64,000 nucleotides of DNA. It comes from Stutzerimonas degradans (GTDB lineage Bacteria; Pseudomonadota; Gammaproteobacteria; Pseudomonadales; Pseudomonadaceae). The DNA lies in assembly GCF_024448505.1 (NCBI RefSeq), contig NZ_JAMOHV010000001.1, forward strand, positions 310,001 to 374,000, given 5' to 3'. A program made the translations under genes and the position numbers. The notes under the pieces are model-generated. The model saw only the letters and a program-made list of their open reading frames with translations, did not search any database and was not told where the DNA came from. This document shows positions 28,528 to 35,473 of this stretch, one piece after another; the stretch's first letter is position 1; each line of letters starts with the position of its first letter.

Positions 28528-29351
28528 TCGACCTGACGCCACGGCCCATGCGCCTGCTGGACTGCTACGACGATGGCGAGGCGGCGCGGCACTTCGCCTT
28601 CGCCATCGAACCGCTGGCCGACGAGCCGGTGGTGCAGCCCGGGCAGTTCTTCATGCTCGCCGTGCCGGGCGTGGGCGAGGCGGCCTTCACCTATGTCAGC
28701 CCGCCGGATGCCGACGGCCGCTTCAGCGCGCTGATCCGCCAGACCGGCACACTTACCGCGGCGCTGTTCGCCCTCGCGCCGGGCGCCGTGCTCGGCTATC
28801 GCGGGCCGTTTGGTCGCGGTTGGCCTGCGGTCGAACCGGGCGAGCGGCTGCTGCTGGTGGCCGGCGGCTGCGGGCTGGCGCCATTGGCCGGGTTGATCGA
28901 CAGTACCGATGGCGAGCTGCAGTTGATCTACGCTGCGCGCAACCGCGCCTATCAGGTGCTGGCGCGCGAACGGGCGCGCTGGCGCGGGTGCCTGAGGCTG
29001 GTCGAGACGCTCGACCAGGGCAATGACGGCCTGCCCCAGGGCAGTCCGCTGGAGGCGCTGGCGTGGGCGCTGAATGAAGCCGAGGTGCCGACCAAGGTGC
29101 TTTGCTGCGGGCCGGAGCCGCTGATGCTGGCGGTAGCGCGCCGCTGTATCGACCAGGGCCTGGCGGCCAGCCGGATCTGGCTGTCGCTGGAGCGGCGCAT
29201 GCATTGCGGTGTGGGGCTGTGCGGGCACTGCTACATCGGCAGCAGCTATGCCTGCGTCGACGGGCCGACCTATCGCTACGATGAGTACCTGCGGCTGCTG
29301 GCGGCCAGCGGCCAGGTCGCGGCGACTTGCCTGCCGCCGCAGCCCTGCTGA
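28524..29351 (+). CDS. FAD/NAD(P)-binding reductase, sulfhydrogenase gamma (HydG/AsrB)-like
   Basis: A 275-residue ferredoxin-NADP reductase-type protein. It has an FAD-binding barrel (PGQFFMLAVPGVGEAAFTY), an NAD(P)-binding domain with VAGGCGLAPLAGLI and CCGPEPLMLAVARR, and a C-terminal [2Fe-2S] motif CGVGLCGHCYIGSSYACVDG of the dihydroorotate dehydrogenase electron-transfer type. It should exchange electrons between NAD(P) and the 4Fe-4S subunit. Its TGA and the stop of the converging BCAM0308-type gene both lie in a 14-bp perfect palindrome CTGAGCGCGCTCAG (29348-29361). The long open frame starting upstream at 27891 is a shadow; the true ATG is at 28524. Confidence 0.87.
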   Translation: MIDLTPRPMRLLDCYDDGEAARHFAFAIEPLADEPVVQPGQFFMLAVPGVGEAAFTYVSPPDADGRFSALIRQTGTLTAALFALAPGAVLGYRGPFGRGWPAVEPGERLLLVAGGCGLAPLAGLIDSTDGELQLIYAARNRAYQVLARERARWRGCLRLVETLDQGNDGLPQGSPLEALAWALNEAEVPTKVLCCGPEPLMLAVARRCIDQGLAASRIWLSLERRMHCGVGLCGHCYIGSSYACVDGPTYRYDEYLRLLAASGQVAATCLPPQPC

Positions 29352-29357
29352 GCGCGC

Positions 29358-29756
29358 TCAGTCGCGCTGCCAGTGGATGTCGACGTAGTACTCCTCGTGG
29401 TTGTAGTGGATTTGCAATTCACCGTCGTAGGCCGCCTCCAGCGCGTGGCCGATGCGCTGAGCCAGGCGCAGGCCGGTGGTGGTCACATCCAGGCCGTCGG
29501 CGCTGTCGCTGATGGCGATCAGCCGTTCCAGCGGATGCTCGCTCTTCTCCAGCTCCTCGGTGTTGCGGACCAGCCCGCACAGCTCATCGGCATGCTGCTT
29601 GACGAAGGCTCCGCGCAGGCTGACCGTGCCGGCCGGCACGTTCTCGGCGATGCGCTGGCAGGCTGGGCAGGTGGCCTCTTCCGCGTTGCTCGCGTCGACC
29701 AGACCCTCGTCCGTGGCAGATCGCAGGGTGCCGCGGATTTGCCGACAGCCGTGCAT
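29358..29756 (-). CDS. BCAM0308-like zinc-ribbon protein (short form)
   Basis: A 132-residue protein of the BCAM0308-type family, named after a Burkholderia gene. The second half is well conserved: ATCPACQRIAENVPAGTVSL, an EHPLERLIAIS helix, TTTGLRLAQRIGHALEAAYDG and the end YYVDIHWQRD. Family proteins normally begin with a CPxCG ribbon before the CPAC pair; here only the second CxxC is present and the N-terminus (MHGCRQIRGTLRSATDE) is short, so one zinc ligand pair may be lost. An earlier ATG at 29816 would overlap the divergent phosphoribosyltransferase start. The function is unknown. Confidence 0.7.
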   Translation of the reverse strand: MHGCRQIRGTLRSATDEGLVDASNAEEATCPACQRIAENVPAGTVSLRGAFVKQHADELCGLVRNTEELEKSEHPLERLIAISDSADGLDVTTTGLRLAQRIGHALEAAYDGELQIHYNHEEYYVDIHWQRD

Positions 29757-29802
29757 TCCTGAGCCAGACTCAAGAGGTCCTGTCCGCCGAGGAGGTCTGC
29801 TT

Positions 29803-30471
29803 ATGTCACCGACCATTCCCTTCCCCGATCGCGTTCAGGCCGGTCGGGCGCTGGCCGAGCAGCTGGCGCAATCCGGTGACTGGCCCGACGCGCTGGTTCT
29901 CGCCCTGCCGCGCGGCGGCGTGCCGGTGGCCTTCGAGGTCGCTGAACGGCTCGGCCTGGAGCTGGACATCCTCGTCGTGCGCAAGCTCGGCGCACCGGGC
30001 AATCGCGAACTGGCGATGGGCGCCATCGCCAGCGGCGGCGTGCGGGTGATGAACGAGGACATCGTGCGTTATACCCAGGCCTCGCAGGCCGAAATCGACG
30101 GCACCATCGCCCGCGAAAGCCACGAACTGCAGCGTCGCGAACAGGCCTATCGGGGCCAGCATCCGCGCCCGGCGGTGGAGGGGCGCACGGTGATCCTGGT
30201 GGACGACGGTCTGGCCACCGGCGCGACCATGCGCGCGGCGGTACGGGCGGTGCGCGCGATGGGTGCCGGGCGCGTGGTGGTGGCCGTGCCGGTGGCGGCA
30301 CCGGAGAGCGTTGCGCAGCTCGAGCAGCTGGCCGAGCAGGTCGTCTGCGTGCACCAGCCGCACGATCTCTACGCGATCGGCCGCTGGTATGTGAACTTCG
30401 ACCAGACCTCGGACGCCGAGGTCGTGGAGCTGCTGCAGCGCGCCTGGAACCGGGGAGGGCAGCGCCCATGA
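29803..30471 (+). CDS. Phosphoribosyltransferase domain protein
   Basis: A 222-residue type I phosphoribosyltransferase-fold protein. It starts MSPTIPFPDRVQAGRALAEQ, has LALPRGGVPVAFEVAERLG and the PRPP-binding loop VILVDDGLATGATM. It belongs to the group often fused or adjacent to a dienelactone hydrolase-like domain, whose substrate is unknown. The ATG at 29803 has a perfect GAGGAGG seven bases upstream, which excludes the longer frame from 29476. It overlaps the hydrolase gene by ATGA, so the two products are probably made in equal amounts and may interact. Confidence 0.85.
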   Translation: MSPTIPFPDRVQAGRALAEQLAQSGDWPDALVLALPRGGVPVAFEVAERLGLELDILVVRKLGAPGNRELAMGAIASGGVRVMNEDIVRYTQASQAEIDGTIARESHELQRREQAYRGQHPRPAVEGRTVILVDDGLATGATMRAAVRAVRAMGAGRVVVAVPVAAPESVAQLEQLAEQVVCVHQPHDLYAIGRWYVNFDQTSDAEVVELLQRAWNRGGQRP

Positions 30472-31142
30472 ATACTGCTGGCGCGATACCCATGCGCTTT
30501 ACCCTCGGCAAGGCGCGGCTGCACGGTGAGCTCTGCGTGCCGGCGAACGCCGGCGGCCTGGTGGTGTTCGTCCACGGCAGTGGCAGCAGCCGGCACAGCC
30601 CGCGCAACCAGCGCGTGGCGCGGGCGTTCAACACGCGCGGGCTGGCGACGCTGCTGTTCGACCTGCTCACCGAGCATGAACAGCCGCTCGACGAGCTCAC
30701 CCGCCAGCTGCGCTTCGATATTCCGCTGCTCAGCCAGCGCCTGACCGGGGTGATCGACCAGCTGCGTCAGGACGAATCGTTGCGCGCGCTGCGCATCGGC
30801 CTGTTCGGTGCCAGTACCGGTGCCGCCGCGGCGCTGATCACCGCGGCGTCGCGCCCGGCGGACATTGCGGCGGTGGTATCGCGTGGCGGCCGGGTCGATC
30901 TGGCCGAGCATTCGCTGGCGCAGGTTGGCGTGCCGACGCTGTTCATCGTCGGTGGCCGGGATGGCGAAGTGTTGGCGCTCAACCGGGCAGCGCTCGAATA
31001 TCTGCCGGGTGTGCGTCGGCTGGAGGTGGTGGCCGGCGCGACGCACCTGTTCGACGAGCCGGGCACGCTGGATGAAGTGACCCGGCTGGCTGGCGACTGG
31101 TTCATCGAGCATCTGGCCGGTGGCGCGCCGGCGCCGGGCTGA
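30468..31142 (+). CDS. Alpha/beta hydrolase, dienelactone hydrolase-like
   Basis: A 224-residue cytosolic alpha/beta hydrolase. The nucleophile elbow is GASTGAAAAL (serine in GxSxG), the oxyanion region is FVHGSGSSRHSPRN, and the probable acid and histidine are in FIVGGRDGEV and AGATHLFDEPG. It is translationally coupled to the phosphoribosyltransferase upstream; in other bacteria the two are one fused protein, so this looks like the unfused form of the same system. The substrate cannot be read from sequence. Confidence 0.85.
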   Translation: MNTAGAIPMRFTLGKARLHGELCVPANAGGLVVFVHGSGSSRHSPRNQRVARAFNTRGLATLLFDLLTEHEQPLDELTRQLRFDIPLLSQRLTGVIDQLRQDESLRALRIGLFGASTGAAAALITAASRPADIAAVVSRGGRVDLAEHSLAQVGVPTLFIVGGRDGEVLALNRAALEYLPGVRRLEVVAGATHLFDEPGTLDEVTRLAGDWFIEHLAGGAPAPG

Positions 31143-31149
31143 CACTGCC

Positions 31150-31551
31150 TCAGGCGACCACTTCGCCTTCGCGCGGCGGCAGCGCGGGTGGGGCTTCGTC
31201 TTCCTCCTGCGGCCAGCGGCGTTCGAGCAACGGCTGTTCGACATCGTCGATCCACCAGTGCAGTTCGGCGCTGATCTGGCCGTCCTGCGCCACGCCGAGA
31301 CGATTGCGCAGCGGGCACTGACGGGTGGCGCCGGCCACCAGCGCACCGGCCTGGTCGCTGCGCGAGGTGCCGGCCCGGCTGTGCGAGCGGACCTGCAGCC
31401 GGTAGCGCACGCGCTGACCGCTACCCTGGAAGCACAGCGCCAGCTCCACGCGCTGCTCGGCGACGCCGCGCAGCTCCAGGCTGGCATCCACTGCGGGTGC
31501 CACTGCGGGCGCCGTGGCGGCGAGCCACTGGGCGAGAATCAGGTCAAGCAT
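31150..31551 (-). CDS. CsgH-like curli chaperone
   Basis: A 133-residue protein resembling CsgH, the periplasmic inhibitor of curli nucleation in bacteria lacking CsgC. An N-terminal hydrophobic stretch (MLDLILAQWLAATAPAVAPA) could be a weak signal peptide. The immunoglobulin-like core has SLELRGVAEQRVELALCF, YRLQVRSHSRAGTSRSDQAG and ISAELHWWIDD. The tail is acidic and proline-rich, which I do not know from other members. It is the third gene after the CsgD-like regulator and the curlin, 78 bp behind the curlin stop. Assignment rests on fold pattern and neighbourhood. Confidence 0.68.
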   Translation of the reverse strand: MLDLILAQWLAATAPAVAPAVDASLELRGVAEQRVELALCFQGSGQRVRYRLQVRSHSRAGTSRSDQAGALVAGATRQCPLRNRLGVAQDGQISAELHWWIDDVEQPLLERRWPQEEDEAPPALPPREGEVVA

Positions 31552-31629
31552 CCGTTCTGCCTCCTCGAAAGGCTCCGCTCGGCAGTACCGGGCGGTGCGC
31601 AGCCAATCCGTGGCGCGGCGGGCGTGGCG

Positions 31630-32568
31630 TCACTGCTGGACGATGGTCGCCTGGTTGCCGTTGCCGTTCTGCTGGATCAGGGCGCTGTGACCAGTGTAGA
31701 CGCCGGCCGCCATGCTCTGGCGGATGACCGCTTCGTTGGCGCTGCCGAGCTGGCTGATCTCGGCCTGATGGTTCTCATAGGCCTGCTCGATGCGGGCCAA
31801 GTTGTCGTCGCCGTTCTGCACCACGCTGGCGCGGTTCAGCGCATGCGACTGGCTGATCTCGACCGCGTTGCGATTGCCGCTCGTGCTGCCCTCGATGCGC
31901 GAGCCGTAGCCGGTCTGCGCCACGTCGAGGCGGTTGTCGTTGCCACGCTGGGCGAGGTCGAGTTCGTTGTGGTAACTGTCCTGGCGGATCGCCGCGCTGT
32001 TCAGCACCCCGCTCTGTTCGAGGCGCAGACGATTGCCATCGCCTTGCTCGATCACCGCCAGGTTGGCATCGCCATCCTGCGTCACCGCCAGCGTCGAACC
32101 TTCGTAAAAGCCCTGCTGAACGACGCTCAGCAGATTGCCGACGCCGATCTGGCTGACCTCGGCGCTGGCGAAGCCGGTCTGCTGCACGCGGATGAGGTTG
32201 TCCTCGCCCAGGCTGCGTGCCTGCAGCACGTTGGCCCGCCCGCTCTGCTCTACCTCGATGGCATTGCCGGCGCCCTGCTGGTAGATGGCGGCCTGGTTGA
32301 AATGGCTATCCGCGACCTGTTGCACGCGGGCGTCGTTGCCTTCGCCCAGTTGCTGGATCAGCGCGCTGTTGCCTTCGCCGCTCTGCTGGAGGTCGCTGGT
32401 ATTGCCGTTGCCGGACTGCAGCTGCTCGGCGCGGGCGTCTATGGCCTGGCTTTGCGTCGCGCTGGCGCGGTTGGCGCTGCCGTCCTGTTCCTGACGCGCG
32501 CTGTTTTCGGCGAGCGCGGCGGTGGCGCCGAACAGCAGGAGCAGGGCGAATGACGAAGATCTGAACAT
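31630..32568 (-). CDS. Large curlin-repeat amyloid subunit (CsgA/CsgB-like)
   Basis: A 312-residue secreted protein with signal peptide MFRSSSFALLLLFGATAALA followed by about 18 half-repeats of the curlin pattern Q-x-G-x-x-N-x-(4)-Q, for example QSGEGNSALIQQ, QDGDANLAVIEQ and QNGNGNQATIVQQ. That is about twice the length of E. coli CsgA or CsgB (about 150 residues), so the fibre core should have more rungs. The C-terminus ends on a repeat, as in CsgA. The ATG at 32568 follows GAGGAGTCACCC. No second curlin gene is nearby, so this subunit may nucleate and polymerise alone. Confidence 0.88.
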   Translation of the reverse strand: MFRSSSFALLLLFGATAALAENSARQEQDGSANRASATQSQAIDARAEQLQSGNGNTSDLQQSGEGNSALIQQLGEGNDARVQQVADSHFNQAAIYQQGAGNAIEVEQSGRANVLQARSLGEDNLIRVQQTGFASAEVSQIGVGNLLSVVQQGFYEGSTLAVTQDGDANLAVIEQGDGNRLRLEQSGVLNSAAIRQDSYHNELDLAQRGNDNRLDVAQTGYGSRIEGSTSGNRNAVEISQSHALNRASVVQNGDDNLARIEQAYENHQAEISQLGSANEAVIRQSMAAGVYTGHSALIQQNGNGNQATIVQQ

Positions 32569-32593
32569 GGGTGACTCCTCGGGCGACGGGCGG

Positions 32594-33247
32594 TCAGGCG
32601 CGGCATTCGTCCCAGTCGAGGCGGCTGCGCAGCAGGTAGGCCGCCTCGGCCCGGTTGGATGCACCGATCTTGCGCAGCAGGTTGTGGATGTGGCTCTTGA
32701 TGGTGTGCGGGCTCAGGCTCAGCCGCTCGGCGATCTCCGCATTCGACAGGCCCTTGCCGGCCAGCGTGAGAATTTCCCGCTCGCGCAGGGTCAGCGTGGC
32801 CTTGCTCTCGGCCAGCCGGCGCATCCGCCGCAGCTGGCCGAGCAGGCGCTCCATCAGCAGACGCGGCAGCCAGTCGCCGCCGGCGAGCAGCATGCCGATG
32901 CCCTTGAGCAGATGCTCGCGGGTGGCGTGGCTGTAGAACACGCCGCGTATGCCGGGATGCTTGTCGAGCAGCTCCTCGGCCTGCTGCGGAACGATGTTCA
33001 CCAGTGCCAGCGGCGCCCGCTCGTCGAGCTGATCGATCAGATCGGACAGCTCCTCGGTTTGCGCCTGGCCAGCATCGACGAGGATCAGATCCGCGCGTGC
33101 CTCCGGCGCCTGTCGGAAATCGGCCAGACGGACGTTCAGTTGCGCTTGCTCGCCGAGAAAGTGGCGGAAGAACAGCCCCAGCAGTTCATTGCCGGTCAGC
33201 AGCGTGACGGTCGGCGCGTGGGCGTCCTGCGTACGATCCTCATCCAT
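32594..33247 (-). CDS. CsgD-like LuxR-family transcriptional regulator
   Basis: A 217-residue regulator. Residues 1-140 are a receiver-like domain without the conserved acidic pocket (TLLTGNELLGLFFRHFLGE, then DLILVDAG), as in CsgD. The C-terminal LuxR HTH is LTLREREILTLAGKGLSNAE followed by SPHTIKSHIHNLLRKIGASN, close to CsgD wording. It is the first gene of a three-gene unit with the curlin (25 bp downstream) and the CsgH-like protein, so it probably controls its own operon. A 10-bp inverted repeat at 33352-33379 lies about 105 bp upstream. Confidence 0.85.
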   Translation of the reverse strand: MDEDRTQDAHAPTVTLLTGNELLGLFFRHFLGEQAQLNVRLADFRQAPEARADLILVDAGQAQTEELSDLIDQLDERAPLALVNIVPQQAEELLDKHPGIRGVFYSHATREHLLKGIGMLLAGGDWLPRLLMERLLGQLRRMRRLAESKATLTLREREILTLAGKGLSNAEIAERLSLSPHTIKSHIHNLLRKIGASNRAEAAYLLRSRLDWDECRA

Positions 33248-33351
33248 GTTCGGTACCTGGTCAGTCGAGCGGGGAATGGTGGAAAAAGTTAATAAGCGAC
33301 CAGCACTCTGTGGCGAAGTTCAGTTGTGGTGCGGGAAACGGTCGCCATCGT

Positions 33352-33379
33352 GATGGCAATCAGTACCAAGATTGCTATC
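33352..33379. promoter_or_regulatory. Inverted repeat between the CsgD-like gene and a secreted-protein gene
   Basis: GATGGCAATC (33352-33361) and GATTGCTATC (33370-33379) are complementary at 9 of 10 positions with an eight-base spacer. The location between two divergent genes suggests an operator, possibly for the CsgD-like protein itself. Confidence 0.45.
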
Positions 33380-33494
33380 ACCGGGGGCGGGCGCTTAAGC
33401 CGTCCGCCGACCGCCCGGTCGTTCCCGGCGCGATGAAACCTTGTGCGTTCGCCGTTGCCCGAACTTAGGCAACCCCCTCACAGAGGTGACGATC

Positions 33495-33821
33495 ATGAAG
33501 CTGATTCAGATGACCGCACTGACGCTTGCCGCCCTGCTGGCCGCTGGCGTGCAGGCCGCTCCCGACAACGCCAACAGCCGCTCGGAGAACGGCCAGGAGG
33601 CGATGGAGGAAAGCGCCCACGGCGGCGATTACAGCGGCAAGGGCTTTGGCAGCGCAGCGCAGAATTCCGCCACCGGCAAGGGTGGCAGCACCGATACCCA
33701 GGGCACCGGCAACGATGGCTCCAAGGCCACGGAAATCGACCAGGGTGCCGACGGCAAGCCGCACGGCGAGCCGGGCAGCACCGGCACGGGCGGCGAAGGC
33801 GGCGCGCGCGGCGCCTATTGA
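33495..33821 (+). CDS. Small glycine-rich secreted protein
   Basis: A 108-residue protein I do not recognise. A signal peptide (MKLIQMTALTLAALLAAGVQA) is followed by a low-complexity, Gly/Ser/Thr/Asp-rich chain (GKGFGSAAQNSATGKGGSTD, then QGTGNDGSKAT) with no cysteines and no aromatic residues except two tyrosines and a phenylalanine. It is likely disordered in the periplasm or outside the cell. It starts 247 bp from, and divergent to, the curlin operon, so it may be a co-regulated matrix component; this is inference. A terminator follows closely. Confidence 0.7.
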   Translation: MKLIQMTALTLAALLAAGVQAAPDNANSRSENGQEAMEESAHGGDYSGKGFGSAAQNSATGKGGSTDTQGTGNDGSKATEIDQGADGKPHGEPGSTGTGGEGGARGAY

Positions 33822-33833
33822 GGCGGGAATGAA

Positions 33834-33857
33834 AAAGCCGCCCGGAGGGGCGGCTTT
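33834..33857. terminator. Bidirectional terminator
   Basis: AAAGCCGCCC (33834-33843) and GGGCGGCTTT (33848-33857) form a perfect stem with a GGAG loop and extra A residues on the left. It sits between the converging secreted-protein gene and the binding-protein operon. Confidence 0.85.
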
Positions 33858-33871
33858 CGGTGTGGCCTGGA

Positions 33872-34276
33872 TCAGGGCAGGGTGAACAGCACCTTGACCG
33901 AGCCGTTGACCGCGGCGCTGTCGACATAGCCGATGGCATCGGCTTCGGCGCCGACCTTGGCCACCACGGCGGCATCGTCGGCGACGCTGGGCAGCGGCTG
34001 GCCCTTGCCGGTGAAGATCAGCCCGGACCAATAGGACTTCAGCTGCGACTCGTTCTTGCTGGTCACACCGGCGTAGAAGGCTTCCTTGACCGGATTCCAG
34101 CCGGCCTGGTCGACGCCCTTCATGGACTTGTCCTTGCCGAGGAAGATGTTGGCGACGTCCGACTGCGACGGCGTCTTGGCCGCGGCGGAATTGACGATCA
34201 CCGCGACCTCGGCCTGGGCCAGGGAAGCCGCGCCGAGCAGCGCGGCGGCGGCGAGGATGCGAAGGGATGCTTTCAT
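33872..34276 (-). CDS. Small PstS-like periplasmic binding protein
   Basis: A 134-residue exported protein with signal peptide MKASLRILAAAALLGAASLAQA. The rest resembles the first half of a phosphate-type binding fold: VAVIVNSAAAKTPSQSDVAN, IFLGKDKSMKG, KEAFYAGVTSKNESQLKSYW and AIGYVDSAAVNGSVKVLFTL. It is less than half the length of a full PstS, and no transporter genes are adjacent. It is 11 bp after the porin, third in an operon with a chemoreceptor and a porin, so it may present a ligand to the receptor or act as an adaptor; this is inference. Confidence 0.8.
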   Translation of the reverse strand: MKASLRILAAAALLGAASLAQAEVAVIVNSAAAKTPSQSDVANIFLGKDKSMKGVDQAGWNPVKEAFYAGVTSKNESQLKSYWSGLIFTGKGQPLPSVADDAAVVAKVGAEADAIGYVDSAAVNGSVKVLFTLP

Positions 34277-34287
34277 CGGGACGCTCC

Positions 34288-35457
34288 TCAGAAGACGAAA
34301 TCGACGCCGACGGAAACGATGTCGCCGTCGTAGTTGCGGGCCGGAGCGCCGCCGAGTGCACCACCGAAGCGGCTGTGGACTTCGTTGTCGAAGACTTCCT
34401 GGGCGTTGCGGGTGAACACGCCGTCGTAGCCGTTCTGGGTGTCGACGCGCTTGTACTCGCCCTTCACCACCACGGTCGGCGCCGCCTGGTAGTTCAGGCC
34501 CAGCGTCCAGGAGCTCTGGCGACCACCGTTGTCGTCCAGCTGCGCGTAGGTGACGTGCGGCAGGAAATCACCGAAGCGGCGACCACCCATCAGGTAGAAC
34601 GAGTCGATCGCTTCCAGACCGTCGTTCTCGATCATGCGCGAGGTCCACTCGTTGTTGCTGACCCAGGTGCCGTTATCGTACTGGTAACCGATCGAGGTGA
34701 ACTTGCCCTTTTCCTTGTCCAGCACCAGCAGCGAAAGGTTGTCGTTCGGATTGCCGGTGAGGTAGTTGTTCACGGTGCCGTTGATATCGGTGGTGATATC
34801 CGCTTCGACGTAACCGATGCGCAGCGTGCCGAACTGGTTGGTGGCCAGGCTGACGCTGGCGCCGAACAGCTTGTCGTAGTCGATATCGAACTGGTCGTCG
34901 TAGGCGTAGTAGTCGCGGTTCTTGGCCTGGCCGCCGGCGAGCTGGAAGGTCACCGATCCGTAGGACAGCGGTACGGTGTAGACCGCGTCGAGACCTTCGT
35001 AGTTGGTCACCTGCACCTGGCTGTAGACCTCGTCGGGCAGGCGCAGCCACGGGTAGCTGTAACCGACGTCGAGGCTTTCGGAATACATGTACACCGGGCT
35101 GCGCAGGCGGCCGGCGCGCAGCATCAGCTGGTCGGTGGTCTGCCAGGACAGGTAGGCCCATTCCAGATTGGCTTTCCACTCGTCCTGCTGCGCCTTGGCG
35201 GTCGCCTGTACGGTCACGCCGACCGTGTCGGTGAGGCCATAGCTCAGCTGCGCGCCGAACTTGGACAGCTGATCGCCGCGCCAGGAGTCGTTGGTCTGGC
35301 CATTGATGCCGTAGCTGCGGCCGTCATCTTCACCACCCAGGTGAGTGACGCCGACGGTTCCGAAACCGTTGAAGCGGTGTTCACCCTGTTCCAGGGCGAA
35401 GGCCGGGGTGGCGGCCAGGCAGATGGCTGCCAGACCGGCGACACGAAGTGCAGTCAT
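34288..35457 (-). CDS. Outer-membrane porin-like beta-barrel protein
   Basis: A 389-residue protein with signal peptide MTALRVAGLAAICLAATPAFA and alternating beta-strand pattern (GFGTVGVTHLGG, SYGLTDTVGVTVQATAKA, WTLGLNYQAAPTVVVKGEYK), ending in phenylalanine (VSVGVDFVF), the outer-membrane assembly signal. It resembles sugar- or anion-type pseudomonad porins of about 16 strands; specificity is not readable. It lies 16 bp after the chemoreceptor and 11 bp before the binding-protein gene. Confidence 0.88.
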   Translation of the reverse strand: MTALRVAGLAAICLAATPAFALEQGEHRFNGFGTVGVTHLGGEDDGRSYGINGQTNDSWRGDQLSKFGAQLSYGLTDTVGVTVQATAKAQQDEWKANLEWAYLSWQTTDQLMLRAGRLRSPVYMYSESLDVGYSYPWLRLPDEVYSQVQVTNYEGLDAVYTVPLSYGSVTFQLAGGQAKNRDYYAYDDQFDIDYDKLFGASVSLATNQFGTLRIGYVEADITTDINGTVNNYLTGNPNDNLSLLVLDKEKGKFTSIGYQYDNGTWVSNNEWTSRMIENDGLEAIDSFYLMGGRRFGDFLPHVTYAQLDDNGGRQSSWTLGLNYQAAPTVVVKGEYKRVDTQNGYDGVFTRNAQEVFDNEVHSRFGGALGGAPARNYDGDIVSVGVDFVF

Positions 35458-35473
35458 GTGATGCTCCAGAAGG

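Noticed and set aside
31120..32553. 477-codon plus-strand frame opposite the curlin and CsgH-like genes
   Set aside because: The regular pattern is the antisense of the curlin repeats; not a separate repeat protein.
31630..32568. Regular spacing of repeated units considered as a CRISPR array or tandem DNA repeat
   Set aside because: The periodicity is in the protein (curlin motif); at DNA level the units are divergent and have no uniform spacers.
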